In this document: positions 1 to 7,618 of the stretch, in pieces
Layout of the letters: each line of letters begins with the position of its first letter
How positions within the stretch are numbered: position 1 is the stretch's first letter
Notes under the pieces: model-generated
Databases searched by the model: none
Told to the model about the DNA's origin: nothing
Seen by the model: the letters and a program-made list of their open reading frames with translations, nothing else
From: Candidatus Bathyarchaeota archaeon
Lineage (GTDB): Archaea; Thermoproteota; Bathyarchaeia; Bathyarchaeales; UBA233
NCBI GenBank assembly: GCA_007050895.1
Contig: SMYP01000182.1
Location: 1 to 8,694 of the forward strand
Direction: 5' to 3'
DNA length: 8,694 nucleotides
Translations under genes and position numbers: made by a program

Positions 1-1
1 T

Positions 2-2797
2 CCCTTTTTTAAGGAGCAATGTTTCGTGAGGAAACTTTGTCCCACTTGCGGAGAGTACTTTTGGACCCAGAACGAGGAGCAGGAAACTTGCGGGGAATCC
101 ACCTCAGACGGTTGCGCTTGCTACACTTTCCTAAAGACCCCGCCTACGCGAAGCTGTTACAGTCTTCCAGAAATGCGTGAAGCGTTCCTCTCATTCTTCG
201 AGAAGCACGGTCACGCACGCGTTAAACCTTACCCTGTTGTGGCAAGGTGGAGAAGCGACATCTATCTCACGCATGCAAGCATAATCGACTTTCAACCTTA
301 CGTCACCGAAGGCATCGCACCGCCACCAGCCAACCCACTAGTCATCGCTCAACCATGCATCAGGCTAGTAGACATCTCGAACACAGGACCAACCTTCGGC
401 AGGCACCTCACAATCTTCGAAATGGGCGGACACCACGCCTTCAACTATCCAGACCGCGAAGTGTACTGGAAAGACCAAACCGTACGCTACAACCACGAAT
501 TCATCACCGATGTACTAGGTGTGAAGTCAGATGAGGTCACGTACAAAGAGGACGTGTGGGTTGGAGGAGGAAACGCTGGACCAGACTTGGAATGCGTCAT
601 CGGCGGACTGGAAGTAACGACGCTCGTTTTCATGCAGTACAAAGTGATGAACGGCGAGTTTGTCAAGCTGCCCATACGCACAGTAGACACAGGCTACGGT
701 TTGGACCGGTTCGCGTGGCTCTCTCAAGGAGTACCCAGCTGTTTCCACGCAATATACGGCAAACTGCTTAACAAAGTCTTCAACATGGCAGGGTTAAAAG
801 TTGACAACACCCTGCTGTATTCAGTGGCGAAACATTCGGGCTTGGTGACTGTGGATAAGACCGCAAACCGCCTAGACGCAAGACGCAAAGTAGCAAAGCT
901 TGTCGGCGCTAACGTGAACGAGCTGGACAAAGTGCTTATACCCATTGAAAACGCATTCGCAGTTGCAGACCACACGAAATGCCTCAGCTTTATGCTCTCA
1001 GAAGGCATTGTGCCATCCAACATTCATGAAGGCTACTTGGCCAGGCTTCTGTTCCGCCGAGTCTACCGCTTGCTGCGAAGTCTGAACATGGATATTGAAC
1101 GACTTTACGACGTCGTGGACATGCAGGTTGAATACTGGTCCAAGGATTATCCGCACATCAAAACCATGCGCGACGAAATCATGGAAATGCTTAAAGTTGA
1201 AGAAGAAAAATTCGAGGATACACTGAAACGCGGAGAAGACATGGTGAAACGAATAGCCATGGATCTAAAAGCGAAAAAAGTAAGCCGACTGCCTGAAGAT
1301 ACCTTGTCTGAACTGTACGATTCGCATGGGCTTCCACCCGAAATCGTCAAGGAAACCGCTGAAGCAGAAGGCGTCACCGTGGAAGTCCCCGAAGACTTCT
1401 ACGCATTAATCGCAGACAGGCACATGCAAGCCGATAAGCCCGTTGAAGAGGAAGAAACCAAAGCTGAAGCGTCACTGGAAGCCGCCGTCGAGAAGCTACC
1501 GCCGACCGAGCAAATGTACTATGCTGACGCGTACGTTAAGGAATTCGACGCCAAAGTCCTCAAAGTAGTAAACGGCAAACATGTTGCGTTGGACCGCACT
1601 TGCTTTTACCCTGAAGGCGGCGGACAACCATCAGACCAAGGTTTAATGGTGTTCGGCAACGTGAAAGCAGAAGTTGAGCACGTGCAGAAGGTGGGCAGAG
1701 TCATCCTGCACGAAATCAAAGGGACAGCAGCCCCAAAGGAAGGAGACACAGTTCACGGCGTTCTTGACTGGGAGAAACGTTACACGTTAATGAAGGCACA
1801 TACAGCTACGCACCTGGTTAACGGCGCTGCAAGACGCGTGTTAGGCGAGCACGTGTGGCAGCATGGCACCCAGAAAGGCGTGGAAAGCACACGGCTGGAC
1901 ATTTCCCATTACCGCAGGTTAACGCCTGACGAGATACACAAGATAGAGACGTTGGCGAACCAAGCGGTTTTAGCGGACATGCCTGTTACAACCGCATGGA
2001 TGCCGCGGAGTGAAGCGGAATCACGGTACGGCTTCAGGCTTTACCAAGGCGGCGCGGTTCCTGGAAAGGACATTCGCGTGGTGAAAACGGACGACTGGGA
2101 TATAGAAGCATGTGCTGGAACACATTTGAAGAGCACAGGTGAGATAGGCTTCCTTAAAATGGTTTACACGGAACGGATTCAAGATGGCGTGGAACGGCTT
2201 GGGTATGCAGTTGGACTTCACGCGTTGAAGGCAGTGCAGGAAGAGGAGCTTCTGCTGTGGAAGATTTCGGAGACGCTAAACGCTTCGCTGGAGAAGCTGG
2301 ATAAGACTGCGGAGAAACTTGTGAAAGAACTGAAGGAAGCAAACTCGGAAAAAAGGAAGCTGATCAAAGAATTAGCCGCCAAAGAAAGCGCAGCTATTAT
2401 GAAAATGGACGACAAAACCCAACCAGACTTTATGATGACAACTCCAGAGGGAGTGACCATAATAGGTGAAGTCAAGCTAGTGAAGCGACAATTTACAGGA
2501 GCAGATGTTAATCGTATGGTACAGACAGCAAGCGAATTAATAAAAAGGGACGATGGAACAATAGCACTTTTCACTGGGTCAACCAATAAAACCTCTAACA
2601 TAGTGATTATGTCTGGGTCAATAGCAGTTAACCAAGGTTTTAACGCTAGCGAGGTAGTTCGAGAAGTGTCACCAATTATTGGCGGTGGAGGCGGTGGAAA
2701 ACCAAACTTCGCTCAAGGCGGCGGAACCAAACCCGAAAAACTGCAAGACGCAGTTAAAGCCGCCGAAGAAACCATCAAAAAACAACTAAAACAATAA
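2..2797 (+). CDS. alaS: Alanyl-tRNA synthetase, archaeal type (5' end cut by window edge)
   Basis: Charges tRNA-Ala with alanine in the cytoplasm and hydrolyses mischarged Ser- or Gly-tRNA-Ala. Residues are counted from the GTG at 26. A Cys-rich zinc-type extension has C5, C8, C22 and C30/C32. The class II core has motif 2 (FEMGGHHAF, from 131) and motif 3 (GLDR, 225-228). The editing domain has HTATH at 592-596 and CAGTH at 696-700, the expected zinc ligands. A Lys/Glu-rich coiled-coil stretch lies around 740-795, and a glycine-rich DHHA1/C-Ala motif starts near 886. Stop is TAA. The first ATG (19) is in another frame. The GTG at 26 has AAGGAG nine bases upstream, but the frame stays open to position 2 and encodes PFFKEQCFVRK, which continues the usual archaeal pattern FFxExGFVRKxC. 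I therefore treat 26 as internal and the gene as 5'-partial. Family identity is very secure; the start is inference. Confidence 0.96.
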   Translation, partial: PFFKEQCFVRKLCPTCGEYFWTQNEEQETCGESTSDGCACYTFLKTPPTRSCYSLPEMREAFLSFFEKHGHARVKPYPVVARWRSDIYLTHASIIDFQPYVTEGIAPPPANPLVIAQPCIRLVDISNTGPTFGRHLTIFEMGGHHAFNYPDREVYWKDQTVRYNHEFITDVLGVKSDEVTYKEDVWVGGGNAGPDLECVIGGLEVTTLVFMQYKVMNGEFVKLPIRTVDTGYGLDRFAWLSQGVPSCFHAIYGKLLNKVFNMAGLKVDNTLLYSVAKHSGLVTVDKTANRLDARRKVAKLVGANVNELDKVLIPIENAFAVADHTKCLSFMLSEGIVPSNIHEGYLARLLFRRVYRLLRSLNMDIERLYDVVDMQVEYWSKDYPHIKTMRDEIMEMLKVEEEKFEDTLKRGEDMVKRIAMDLKAKKVSRLPEDTLSELYDSHGLPPEIVKETAEAEGVTVEVPEDFYALIADRHMQADKPVEEEETKAEASLEAAVEKLPPTEQMYYADAYVKEFDAKVLKVVNGKHVALDRTCFYPEGGGQPSDQGLMVFGNVKAEVEHVQKVGRVILHEIKGTAAPKEGDTVHGVLDWEKRYTLMKAHTATHLVNGAARRVLGEHVWQHGTQKGVESTRLDISHYRRLTPDEIHKIETLANQAVLADMPVTTAWMPRSEAESRYGFRLYQGGAVPGKDIRVVKTDDWDIEACAGTHLKSTGEIGFLKMVYTERIQDGVERLGYAVGLHALKAVQEEELLLWKISETLNASLEKLDKTAEKLVKELKEANSEKRKLIKELAAKESAAIMKMDDKTQPDFMMTTPEGVTIIGEVKLVKRQFTGADVNRMVQTASELIKRDDGTIALFTGSTNKTSNIVIMSGSIAVNQGFNASEVVREVSPIIGGGGGGKPNFAQGGGTKPEKLQDAVKAAEETIKKQLKQ

Positions 2798-2890
2798 CAA
2801 CTACTTGCTCTCGAGACATACACCCCTCGCTTTTATATAGATTGATCTTTGAAAAGGAAGGGAGATACCGTTATTTTGCTTCTGCGGAGG
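2798..2890. other. Convergent spacer between alaS and the glutamate synthase operon
   Basis: This 93-bp spacer separates two stop codons that face each other. It holds an 8-bp palindrome TCTCGAGA (2809-2816). It also has an AT block TTTTATATAG (2831-2840) that reads as a TATA-like box on either strand. On the minus strand, downstream of the operon, there is a pyrimidine-rich run (complement of 2854-2865) that could help termination. I see no clear hairpin-plus-oligo-T terminator and no convincing small gene. Confidence 0.4.
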
Positions 2891-3694
2891 CTAGGTTGCG
2901 TAGAGGCTTCCATAGGGTCTTTTGGATAGGCGCACTATTTTATGGAATTTTGCGTTCATGATTTTTTTGTAGTCGGCGCCGAAGTGTTCGCAGTACTCCT
3001 TGACTAGGCGTTCGATTACTTTGATGTCACGTTTGCCGGTTTTCATGAGCTTTGTTCCTTTTCCCACCTCAAGTATGTCCCCGCGCTCATATATGACACC
3101 ACCGTGCATTCCTGTGCCCACGAATCTGGCTTTGCAACGCTCGCACTCACCTAATGTCAATCCGAGAACTAGGACAACACCGCCTGCCATGTACTCTGCA
3201 AGAAAGTCGCCTGCAACTCCACCTATCACTATGTCTGGTACTTTTCGTTTGTACTCTTTCATGTGTATACCAACGCGGTATCCCACGTCGTCGCGGATGA
3301 AGATTTGCCCGCCTCGCATCGAGTGTCCCGTGAGATCTCCGGATTGGCCGTGAATCACTATTTTACCTTCGTCCATGGTGTTGCCACAGCCGTCCTGAGC
3401 ATTGCCGTGAACCACTATTTTAGGACCACTCATGAAAGCGCCCATATCGTTTCCTGGCGTACCGTAAATGTCGATGGCAACCGCTACGTCTAAGTCAGTG
3501 CCAATGTATCTTTGACCGCACACGTTACGGATCTCGATTTTTTCAGCGCCTTTGCTACATACACTTCTCAGAAGGCAGTTTAGGTCCTTGTAGTACAAGC
3601 ATTCAGCGTCGATTTTCCATATTCCATTTTCTTCTTTCACTCGAGGAACATATTTTGAGTCGATTTCTACAACATTTTTTTGTTCTTTCAACAT
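2891..3694 (-). CDS. gltB3: Glutamate synthase domain 3 protein (GXGXG helix domain)
   Basis: Stand-alone equivalent of the C-terminal GXGXG beta-helix domain of bacterial GltB. That domain has no catalytic residues of its own and holds the glutaminase and FMN domains together. The repeat is visible as regularly spaced glycines in stretches such as GNTMDEGKIVIHG and GHSMRGGQIFIRDD, then GGVAGDFLAEYMAGG from residue 158, followed by a short tail. The same fold occurs in formylmethanofuran dehydrogenase subunit C, but the position just after domains 1 and 2 settles the assignment. Start choice: a GTG at 3706 would overlap the preceding gene by 8 nt. The ATG at 3694 has AGGTG nine bases upstream, inside the end of the preceding gene, so I prefer it (267 aa; 271 aa from the GTG). 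Stop is TAG. It is the last gene of the operon. Confidence 0.9.
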   Translation of the reverse strand: MLKEQKNVVEIDSKYVPRVKEENGIWKIDAECLYYKDLNCLLRSVCSKGAEKIEIRNVCGQRYIGTDLDVAVAIDIYGTPGNDMGAFMSGPKIVVHGNAQDGCGNTMDEGKIVIHGQSGDLTGHSMRGGQIFIRDDVGYRVGIHMKEYKRKVPDIVIGGVAGDFLAEYMAGGVVLVLGLTLGECERCKARFVGTGMHGGVIYERGDILEVGKGTKLMKTGKRDIKVIERLVKEYCEHFGADYKKIMNAKFHKIVRLSKRPYGSLYAT

Positions 3695-3698
3695 TTTA

Positions 3699-5210
3699 TC
3701 AGGCACCTGCCATTTTTACACCTAGAATTTTGAGTTCGGTATCCGTTAAACCCACACCGCGGAGAGCCAAACGGTTCCCTCGTAAACTCTCGATAGCGTT
3801 TATGCCCATGCCACCCATCATGTCCTTGATTTCTAAACTCCACCCGCGAAGCAAGTTAACAAGCCGCTCAGTAGCTATGTCAGAGTTAACTCTCTTGGCA
3901 ATCCACGGGTCGTTCGTGGCGATGCCCCATGGACATTTGCCCGTGTAGCATTTTTGGCAAACAGTGCAACCTACAGCAACAAGAGCCGCAGTGCCTATGT
4001 ACACGGCGTCAGCGCCTAATGCTATAGCTTTGATGATGTCTCCGCTGCTTCTTATGCCTCCGGCCGCAACAATAGACGCTTTGTTACGGATGCCTTCGTC
4101 ACGCAAACGCTGGTCAACCTGTGCGATAGCTAACTCGATGGGTATGCCCACGTTGTCTCTGATAACCTTCGGCGCCGCTCCAGTTGAGCCTCTAACACCG
4201 TCCAATGCAATTATGTCAGCGCCTGCGCGAACCATACCGCTGGCAATCGCAGCCGAATTATGAACCGCGGCAATCTTCACTGAAATGGGCTTAGTGTAGT
4301 CAGTAGCCTCTTTCAACGCGTAAATCAGCTGCCGAAGGTCCTCGATGGAGTAAATGTCGTGTTGAGGAGCAGGTGAAAGTGCGTCTGTGCCTGTAGGAAT
4401 CATACGTGTCCTAGCAACGTCAGGCGTGACTTTCTCGCCTGGCAAGTGACCACCTATCCCAGGCTTCGCGCCTTGTCCGATTTTTATTTCTACGGCAGCA
4501 CCAGCATTCAGATAGTCAGGGTGTACACCGAAACGCCCTGATGCAACTTGGACGATGGCGTGGTCGCCGTACTTGTACAGGCGTTTGTCCAAACCGCCTT
4601 CTCCAGTGTTGAAGTAGGTGCCGCATTCCGTGGCAGCCCGTGCTAGCGCTTCATGCACGTTTAGGCTTATGGCACCATAAGACATGGCAGAGAACATTAT
4701 CGGTGTGTCTAACCGCAACTGAGGAGTCAACAGCGTCTCTAACACGACACTGCCATTCTCAAGTTTAATCTCCAACTCGTCAGGTTTTGCGCCTAAATAG
4801 GTTCTGATTTCCATAGGCTCCCGCAATGGGTCTATGGACGGGTTGGTTACTTGGCTGGCGTTCAGCAGAAGCCGATCCCAGTAAGTTAAGTTCGGCTTGT
4901 CGCAGCCCATGCCTGTTAGAAGCACTCCGCCAGTTTCAGCCTGTTTCTTGAGGTCTCTGATCGCGCTTAACGTCCAGTTAGCGTTCTCCGTGTTAACGTT
5001 AGGGTTCTTCCGTATGGTTATGGCGTGGGTGGGGCAGAAAGTCACGCAGCGCTGGCAATTAACACAGTTTTCATCTTTACTACAGATCACGTCGTCTTCC
5101 TCATCATAACTATGAGTCTCGTATGTACACTGGTTAACGCAAACCTTACAGCGAATGCACCGATTCTCGTCTCTTTCAACGAGGAATTCAGGAAGTATGT
5201 ACGTTTTCAT
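3699..5210 (-). CDS. gltB2: Glutamate synthase domain 2 protein, FMN-binding, with N-terminal 2[4Fe-4S] ferredoxin domain
   Basis: Synthase subunit of 503 aa. It adds glutamine-derived ammonia to 2-oxoglutarate and reduces the imine to glutamate at FMN. The N-terminal ferredoxin domain has two cluster motifs, C18-C21-C24-C28 and C49-C52-C55-C59. An FMN-binding TIM-barrel follows with typical segments: SAMSYGAIS, NTGEGG, KIGQGAKPGIGGHLPG, STGAAP and AAGGIRSSGD. The GltB Fe-S loop is present as C415-x5-C421-x4-C426, with an extra C418. The ferredoxin extension is absent from bacterial GltB but common in archaeal versions, where it supplies an internal electron relay. The ATG at 5210 directly follows the TAA of the upstream gene, with GGAGG eight bases before it. 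The 3' end overlaps the GTG that is the alternative start of gltB3. A homologous subunit exists in N-methylglutamate synthase, so the substrate is inferred, not seen. Confidence 0.94.
   Translation of the reverse strand: MKTYILPEFLVERDENRCIRCKVCVNQCTYETHSYDEEDDVICSKDENCVNCQRCVTFCPTHAITIRKNPNVNTENANWTLSAIRDLKKQAETGGVLLTGMGCDKPNLTYWDRLLLNASQVTNPSIDPLREPMEIRTYLGAKPDELEIKLENGSVVLETLLTPQLRLDTPIMFSAMSYGAISLNVHEALARAATECGTYFNTGEGGLDKRLYKYGDHAIVQVASGRFGVHPDYLNAGAAVEIKIGQGAKPGIGGHLPGEKVTPDVARTRMIPTGTDALSPAPQHDIYSIEDLRQLIYALKEATDYTKPISVKIAAVHNSAAIASGMVRAGADIIALDGVRGSTGAAPKVIRDNVGIPIELAIAQVDQRLRDEGIRNKASIVAAGGIRSSGDIIKAIALGADAVYIGTAALVAVGCTVCQKCYTGKCPWGIATNDPWIAKRVNSDIATERLVNLLRGWSLEIKDMMGGMGINAIESLRGNRLALRGVGLTDTELKILGVKMAGA
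3704..3708 (-). promoter_or_regulatory. Ribosome binding site for gltB3 (AGGTG)
   Basis: AGGTG on the minus strand lies nine bases before the ATG at 3694, inside the last codons of gltB2. It matches the archaeal anti-Shine-Dalgarno and favours that ATG over the GTG at 3706, which lies inside this same motif. Confidence 0.55.
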
Positions 5211-6341
5211 TTAGTTTTCCTCCATACTGACTGAATCGTCACCCTTCTGGTTGCGGAGTCTGCCGATTACAGGTTCGCCGCCTCTCAGAGACCAGAACTT
5301 GTCAAGCTTTGGCGAAACAAGGCGTATAGCAGCCTCTTCAGAGGACATGTACAGGAAGTTACCTCGTATGCCTGCGACAAGAGGTCGAAGTTTAATTCTG
5401 TCTGTCAGTCCAATCATTTCGCCTTGGTGTGCAACTAATATGCTGAAAGGTCCGTTCATCAGTAGGCTTCCGTAGGTTTGTCGTAATGCTCTAAAGACTT
5501 GTTGCTGCTGGGGCTCCATTTTGTCTATTTCGCTCCACAAAGGTGCAGCTAATACTTGGGTAACTATGTCGATTGGCAACCGCTGTCTGCGCATGAGTAA
5601 GTCTACAGCGTAAGCTAAGACTTCCGTGTCCGTTTGCATGGTGCACTTGTAACCGTACATCTCTAAATAGCGACGGTTTATACCGTAAGAAGATAGTTCC
5701 CCGTTGTGTACTACTGTCCAATCTAGGATGTTGAATGGATGTGCGCCACCCCACCAACCAGGAGTGTTTGTGGGAAACCTACCGTGAGCCGTCCACAGGT
5801 AACCATTATAATCCTCAAGGCAGAAGAAGTCTGCGACATCTTCGGGGAAGCCTACGCCTTTGAAAACACCCATGTTCTTGCCACTGGAAAAAACGAACGC
5901 CTTACCCGTCTCCGTGTTTATCCGCATGACCTTTTCTGTTACGTAATCGTCTGCGGTTAATTCTCCAAGACGCTTCTTCTTAGGTTCAACGAAGTACCGC
6001 CAAACCTTTGGAGGGTCTCTGACGTTGGCGGGTCGGGTTTGCATTTCTTCATCGTAAATTATGTTGAAGGCTGTGGCTAGTGTTCGGTCGGTTTTTTCTT
6101 TGGCCTCTCTGCTTAGGTACATTATGTGGAACGCGTAGTAATCCTTAAATTGTGGGTATATGCCGTAAACCGCGAAGCCTCCGCCTAAACCATTTCCGCG
6201 TTCGTGCATGTTGGCTATGGCTCGCACTGGATCACGTGACGAGAAGCGTGTACCCTCCACGTTCATCATGCCGAATAAGCTACAACCGGCGAAGTCCTTA
6301 TCATCGTTGTGAGGATTGTTTATTCTGCTCAGATTTCTCAT
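5211..6341 (-). CDS. gltB1: Glutamate synthase domain 1 protein, class II glutamine amidotransferase
   Basis: Glutaminase subunit of 376 aa with an Ntn-hydrolase fold. It hydrolyses glutamine and passes ammonia to the synthase subunit. The nucleophile should be C20 in the segment DFAGCSLFG, exposed by removal of a 19-residue propeptide. Other class II signatures are HGRFPTNTPGW, AHPFNILDW, HNGELSSYG (H212-N213-G214-E215) and the downstream TDTEVLAY. Start choice: a longer frame opens at 6398. However, the ATG at 6341 overlaps the upstream gene's TGA as ATGA, the classic coupled arrangement, and has a GGGGGA stretch seven bases before it. It also leaves a short propeptide, so I use it. Stop is TAA, directly before the ATG of gltB2. 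The order domain 1-2-3 follows the order in fused GltB. N-methylglutamate synthase subunit A is the main alternative family. Confidence 0.92.
   Translation of the reverse strand: MRNLSRINNPHNDDKDFAGCSLFGMMNVEGTRFSSRDPVRAIANMHERGNGLGGGFAVYGIYPQFKDYYAFHIMYLSREAKEKTDRTLATAFNIIYDEEMQTRPANVRDPPKVWRYFVEPKKKRLGELTADDYVTEKVMRINTETGKAFVFSSGKNMGVFKGVGFPEDVADFFCLEDYNGYLWTAHGRFPTNTPGWWGGAHPFNILDWTVVHNGELSSYGINRRYLEMYGYKCTMQTDTEVLAYAVDLLMRRQRLPIDIVTQVLAAPLWSEIDKMEPQQQQVFRALRQTYGSLLMNGPFSILVAHQGEMIGLTDRIKLRPLVAGIRGNFLYMSSEEAAIRLVSPKLDKFWSLRGGEPVIGRLRNQKGDDSVSMEEN
5219..5223 (-). promoter_or_regulatory. Ribosome binding site for gltB2 (GGAGG)
   Basis: GGAGG on the minus strand lies eight bases before the ATG at 5210, within the last codons of gltB1. 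It supports independent or coupled initiation of gltB2 with no intergenic gap. Confidence 0.65.
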
Positions 6342-7618
6342 TTGTATTCCCCCGGATACAGTTTTCTCCGTAAAGACCGCGATAGAGTAGCCAAGCAAAA
6401 GTCGTCGGAGATCAGTTCTTGTTTGAACTTTTTCACTTTGACACCGTTTTTCATAAGGTGGAATAGTATGCCTGCTCTTTCAATGTCGTTTACAAGGGTC
6501 AAGCCTACGATCTGGTTGTCTTTGAGCACGATTTTCCTGTAAAGATTCCGTTCTGGATCATGATTGACCAAGCTTTCGTACGCGTCGGGGTCTTTCGGGT
6601 TGGCTATCCCAATGGATATGACGGGTATGCCGAAGTACTTCAAGGAGCTCATAGCGGTGCCGCCAGGGTAATCTGCTTTTTTACCCGCCATATTGTAGCC
6701 CGCAACCTTCCCTTCTAACTGTGCAAGAGGCCAAAGCGGCAACACTCTGTTTTCGCCATACACGAAGTCGTAAGCTTCTGCGACGTCGCCACTTGCGTAC
6801 ACGTCCTGAACACTTGTGCGCATAGCCTTGTCTACGAGTATGCCCCTGTTGGTTTTCACGTTGGTTCCCGCGATAAGCTCGGTGCGTGGTATGACGCCAA
6901 TGGCGATTATCACCACATCGCAGGGTACTTGTTTGCCACTTGTCAAGACGGCGCCGCCGACCGCCGTGCCGTTTTCGGGTTTCCCGACTATACGCTTGAC
7001 AGTTTGCCCTGTGGCGATTGTAACTCCTGCTTTTCTTATTACGTTTTCAACCATTTCTGAAGCTGTCGAGTCCAATATGAGACTGAGGATTTTGTCTTGC
7101 AATTCAACCATCGTTACTTTTAAGCCGCGCTTCACCAGCGCTTCGGTACAGCTGACGCCTATGAGACCAGCACCGATGACCACAGCGTTGTTCGCTTTTT
7201 CGAGTTTTGCAACTAAGCTTTCAGCGTCAGAAAAAGTTGTGAAAGTAAACACGCCATCCTTTTCAGAGCCTTCGATCTTCGGGACAAAAGGTTTTCCACC
7301 AGTTGCCACTAGCAACTTCTCGAAGCTAACGCGGTCGCCTTTATCAAGTACCACGTACTTTTTGCTTAGGTTTAGGCTTACGGCTGTTCTTCCTGTTAAT
7401 GCTTGAACGTCGTTCTTTGTCCAGAATTCGTGTTCACGGCACATCATTTTGCTAAAATCGGCTTTGCCACTAACTAAATCGGAAATCATGGGGCGCGAAT
7501 ACTGGGGGCATGGTTCGTCTGAAATTATGGTTATTGTACCTGTCGGGTCTACTTCTCTAATTGCTTCGACTGCACCTATTCCTGCTGCTGAAGCACCTAC
7601 TATAACGTACTTTGGCAT
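6338..7618 (-). CDS. FAD-dependent NAD(P)H oxidoreductase (NirB/rubredoxin-reductase/FNOR-like)
   Basis: Flavoprotein of 426 aa in the pyridine-nucleotide oxidoreductase superfamily. The FAD Rossmann motif is at the N terminus (VGASAAG, G8-x-S10-x-x-G13). A second Rossmann motif for NAD(P) is at G149-x-G151-x-x-G154. An acidic residue, E172, ends the next strand, which usually favours NADH. The FAD-contacting segment VYASGDVAEAYD follows, then a C-terminal dimerisation-type domain. After the first strand it reads PQYSRPMIS, the pattern of rubredoxin reductase and NirB-type enzymes. No CxxxxC disulfide or CoA-disulfide-reductase-type catalytic Cys is seen, so one-electron transfer to an Fe-S protein is likely. 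Lying between the polyferredoxin and the glutamate synthase genes, it probably feeds NAD(P)H electrons to them. Start: the ATG at 7618 overlaps the upstream stop as TAATG and has a near-perfect AGAGGTGA seven bases before it. The frame extends to 7672, but that start is less likely. Confidence 0.88.
   Translation of the reverse strand: MPKYVIVGASAAGIGAVEAIREVDPTGTITIISDEPCPQYSRPMISDLVSGKADFSKMMCREHEFWTKNDVQALTGRTAVSLNLSKKYVVLDKGDRVSFEKLLVATGGKPFVPKIEGSEKDGVFTFTTFSDAESLVAKLEKANNAVVIGAGLIGVSCTEALVKRGLKVTMVELQDKILSLILDSTASEMVENVIRKAGVTIATGQTVKRIVGKPENGTAVGGAVLTSGKQVPCDVVIIAIGVIPRTELIAGTNVKTNRGILVDKAMRTSVQDVYASGDVAEAYDFVYGENRVLPLWPLAQLEGKVAGYNMAGKKADYPGGTAMSSLKYFGIPVISIGIANPKDPDAYESLVNHDPERNLYRKIVLKDNQIVGLTLVNDIERAGILFHLMKNGVKVKKFKQELISDDFCLATLSRSLRRKLYPGEYK

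Noticed and set aside
2218..2601. 127-codon minus-strand frame inside alaS
   Set aside because: Ser/Phe-rich antisense of the Lys/Glu-rich coiled-coil region of AlaRS, a typical artefact.
2809..2816. TCTCGAGA palindrome as a terminator stem for alaS
   Set aside because: It has no loop, so it cannot form a hairpin, and no oligo-T tract follows directly.
3000..3353. 117-codon plus-strand frame opposite gltB3
   Set aside because: Shadow of the GXGXG coding strand with no independent motif or ribosome binding site.
2891..6341. N-methylglutamate synthase (mgsABC/glxBCD-like) instead of glutamate synthase
   Set aside because: The three subunits are homologous, but the conserved glutaminase residues, the ferredoxin domain on domain 2 and the order 1-2-3 fit archaeal glutamate synthase better. 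No methylamine genes are visible. It is not fully excluded.
6341..6398. Longer start for gltB1 at 6398
   Set aside because: It would overlap the FAD oxidoreductase gene by about 60 bp and give an unusually long leader, whereas the ATGA overlap at 6338-6341 is a typical coupled start.
6816..7406. 196-codon open frame on the plus strand inside the FAD oxidoreductase gene
   Set aside because: It lies fully antisense to a gene with clear FAD and NAD motifs, its translation is low-complexity in Ser, Thr and Pro, and it has no recognisable domain.
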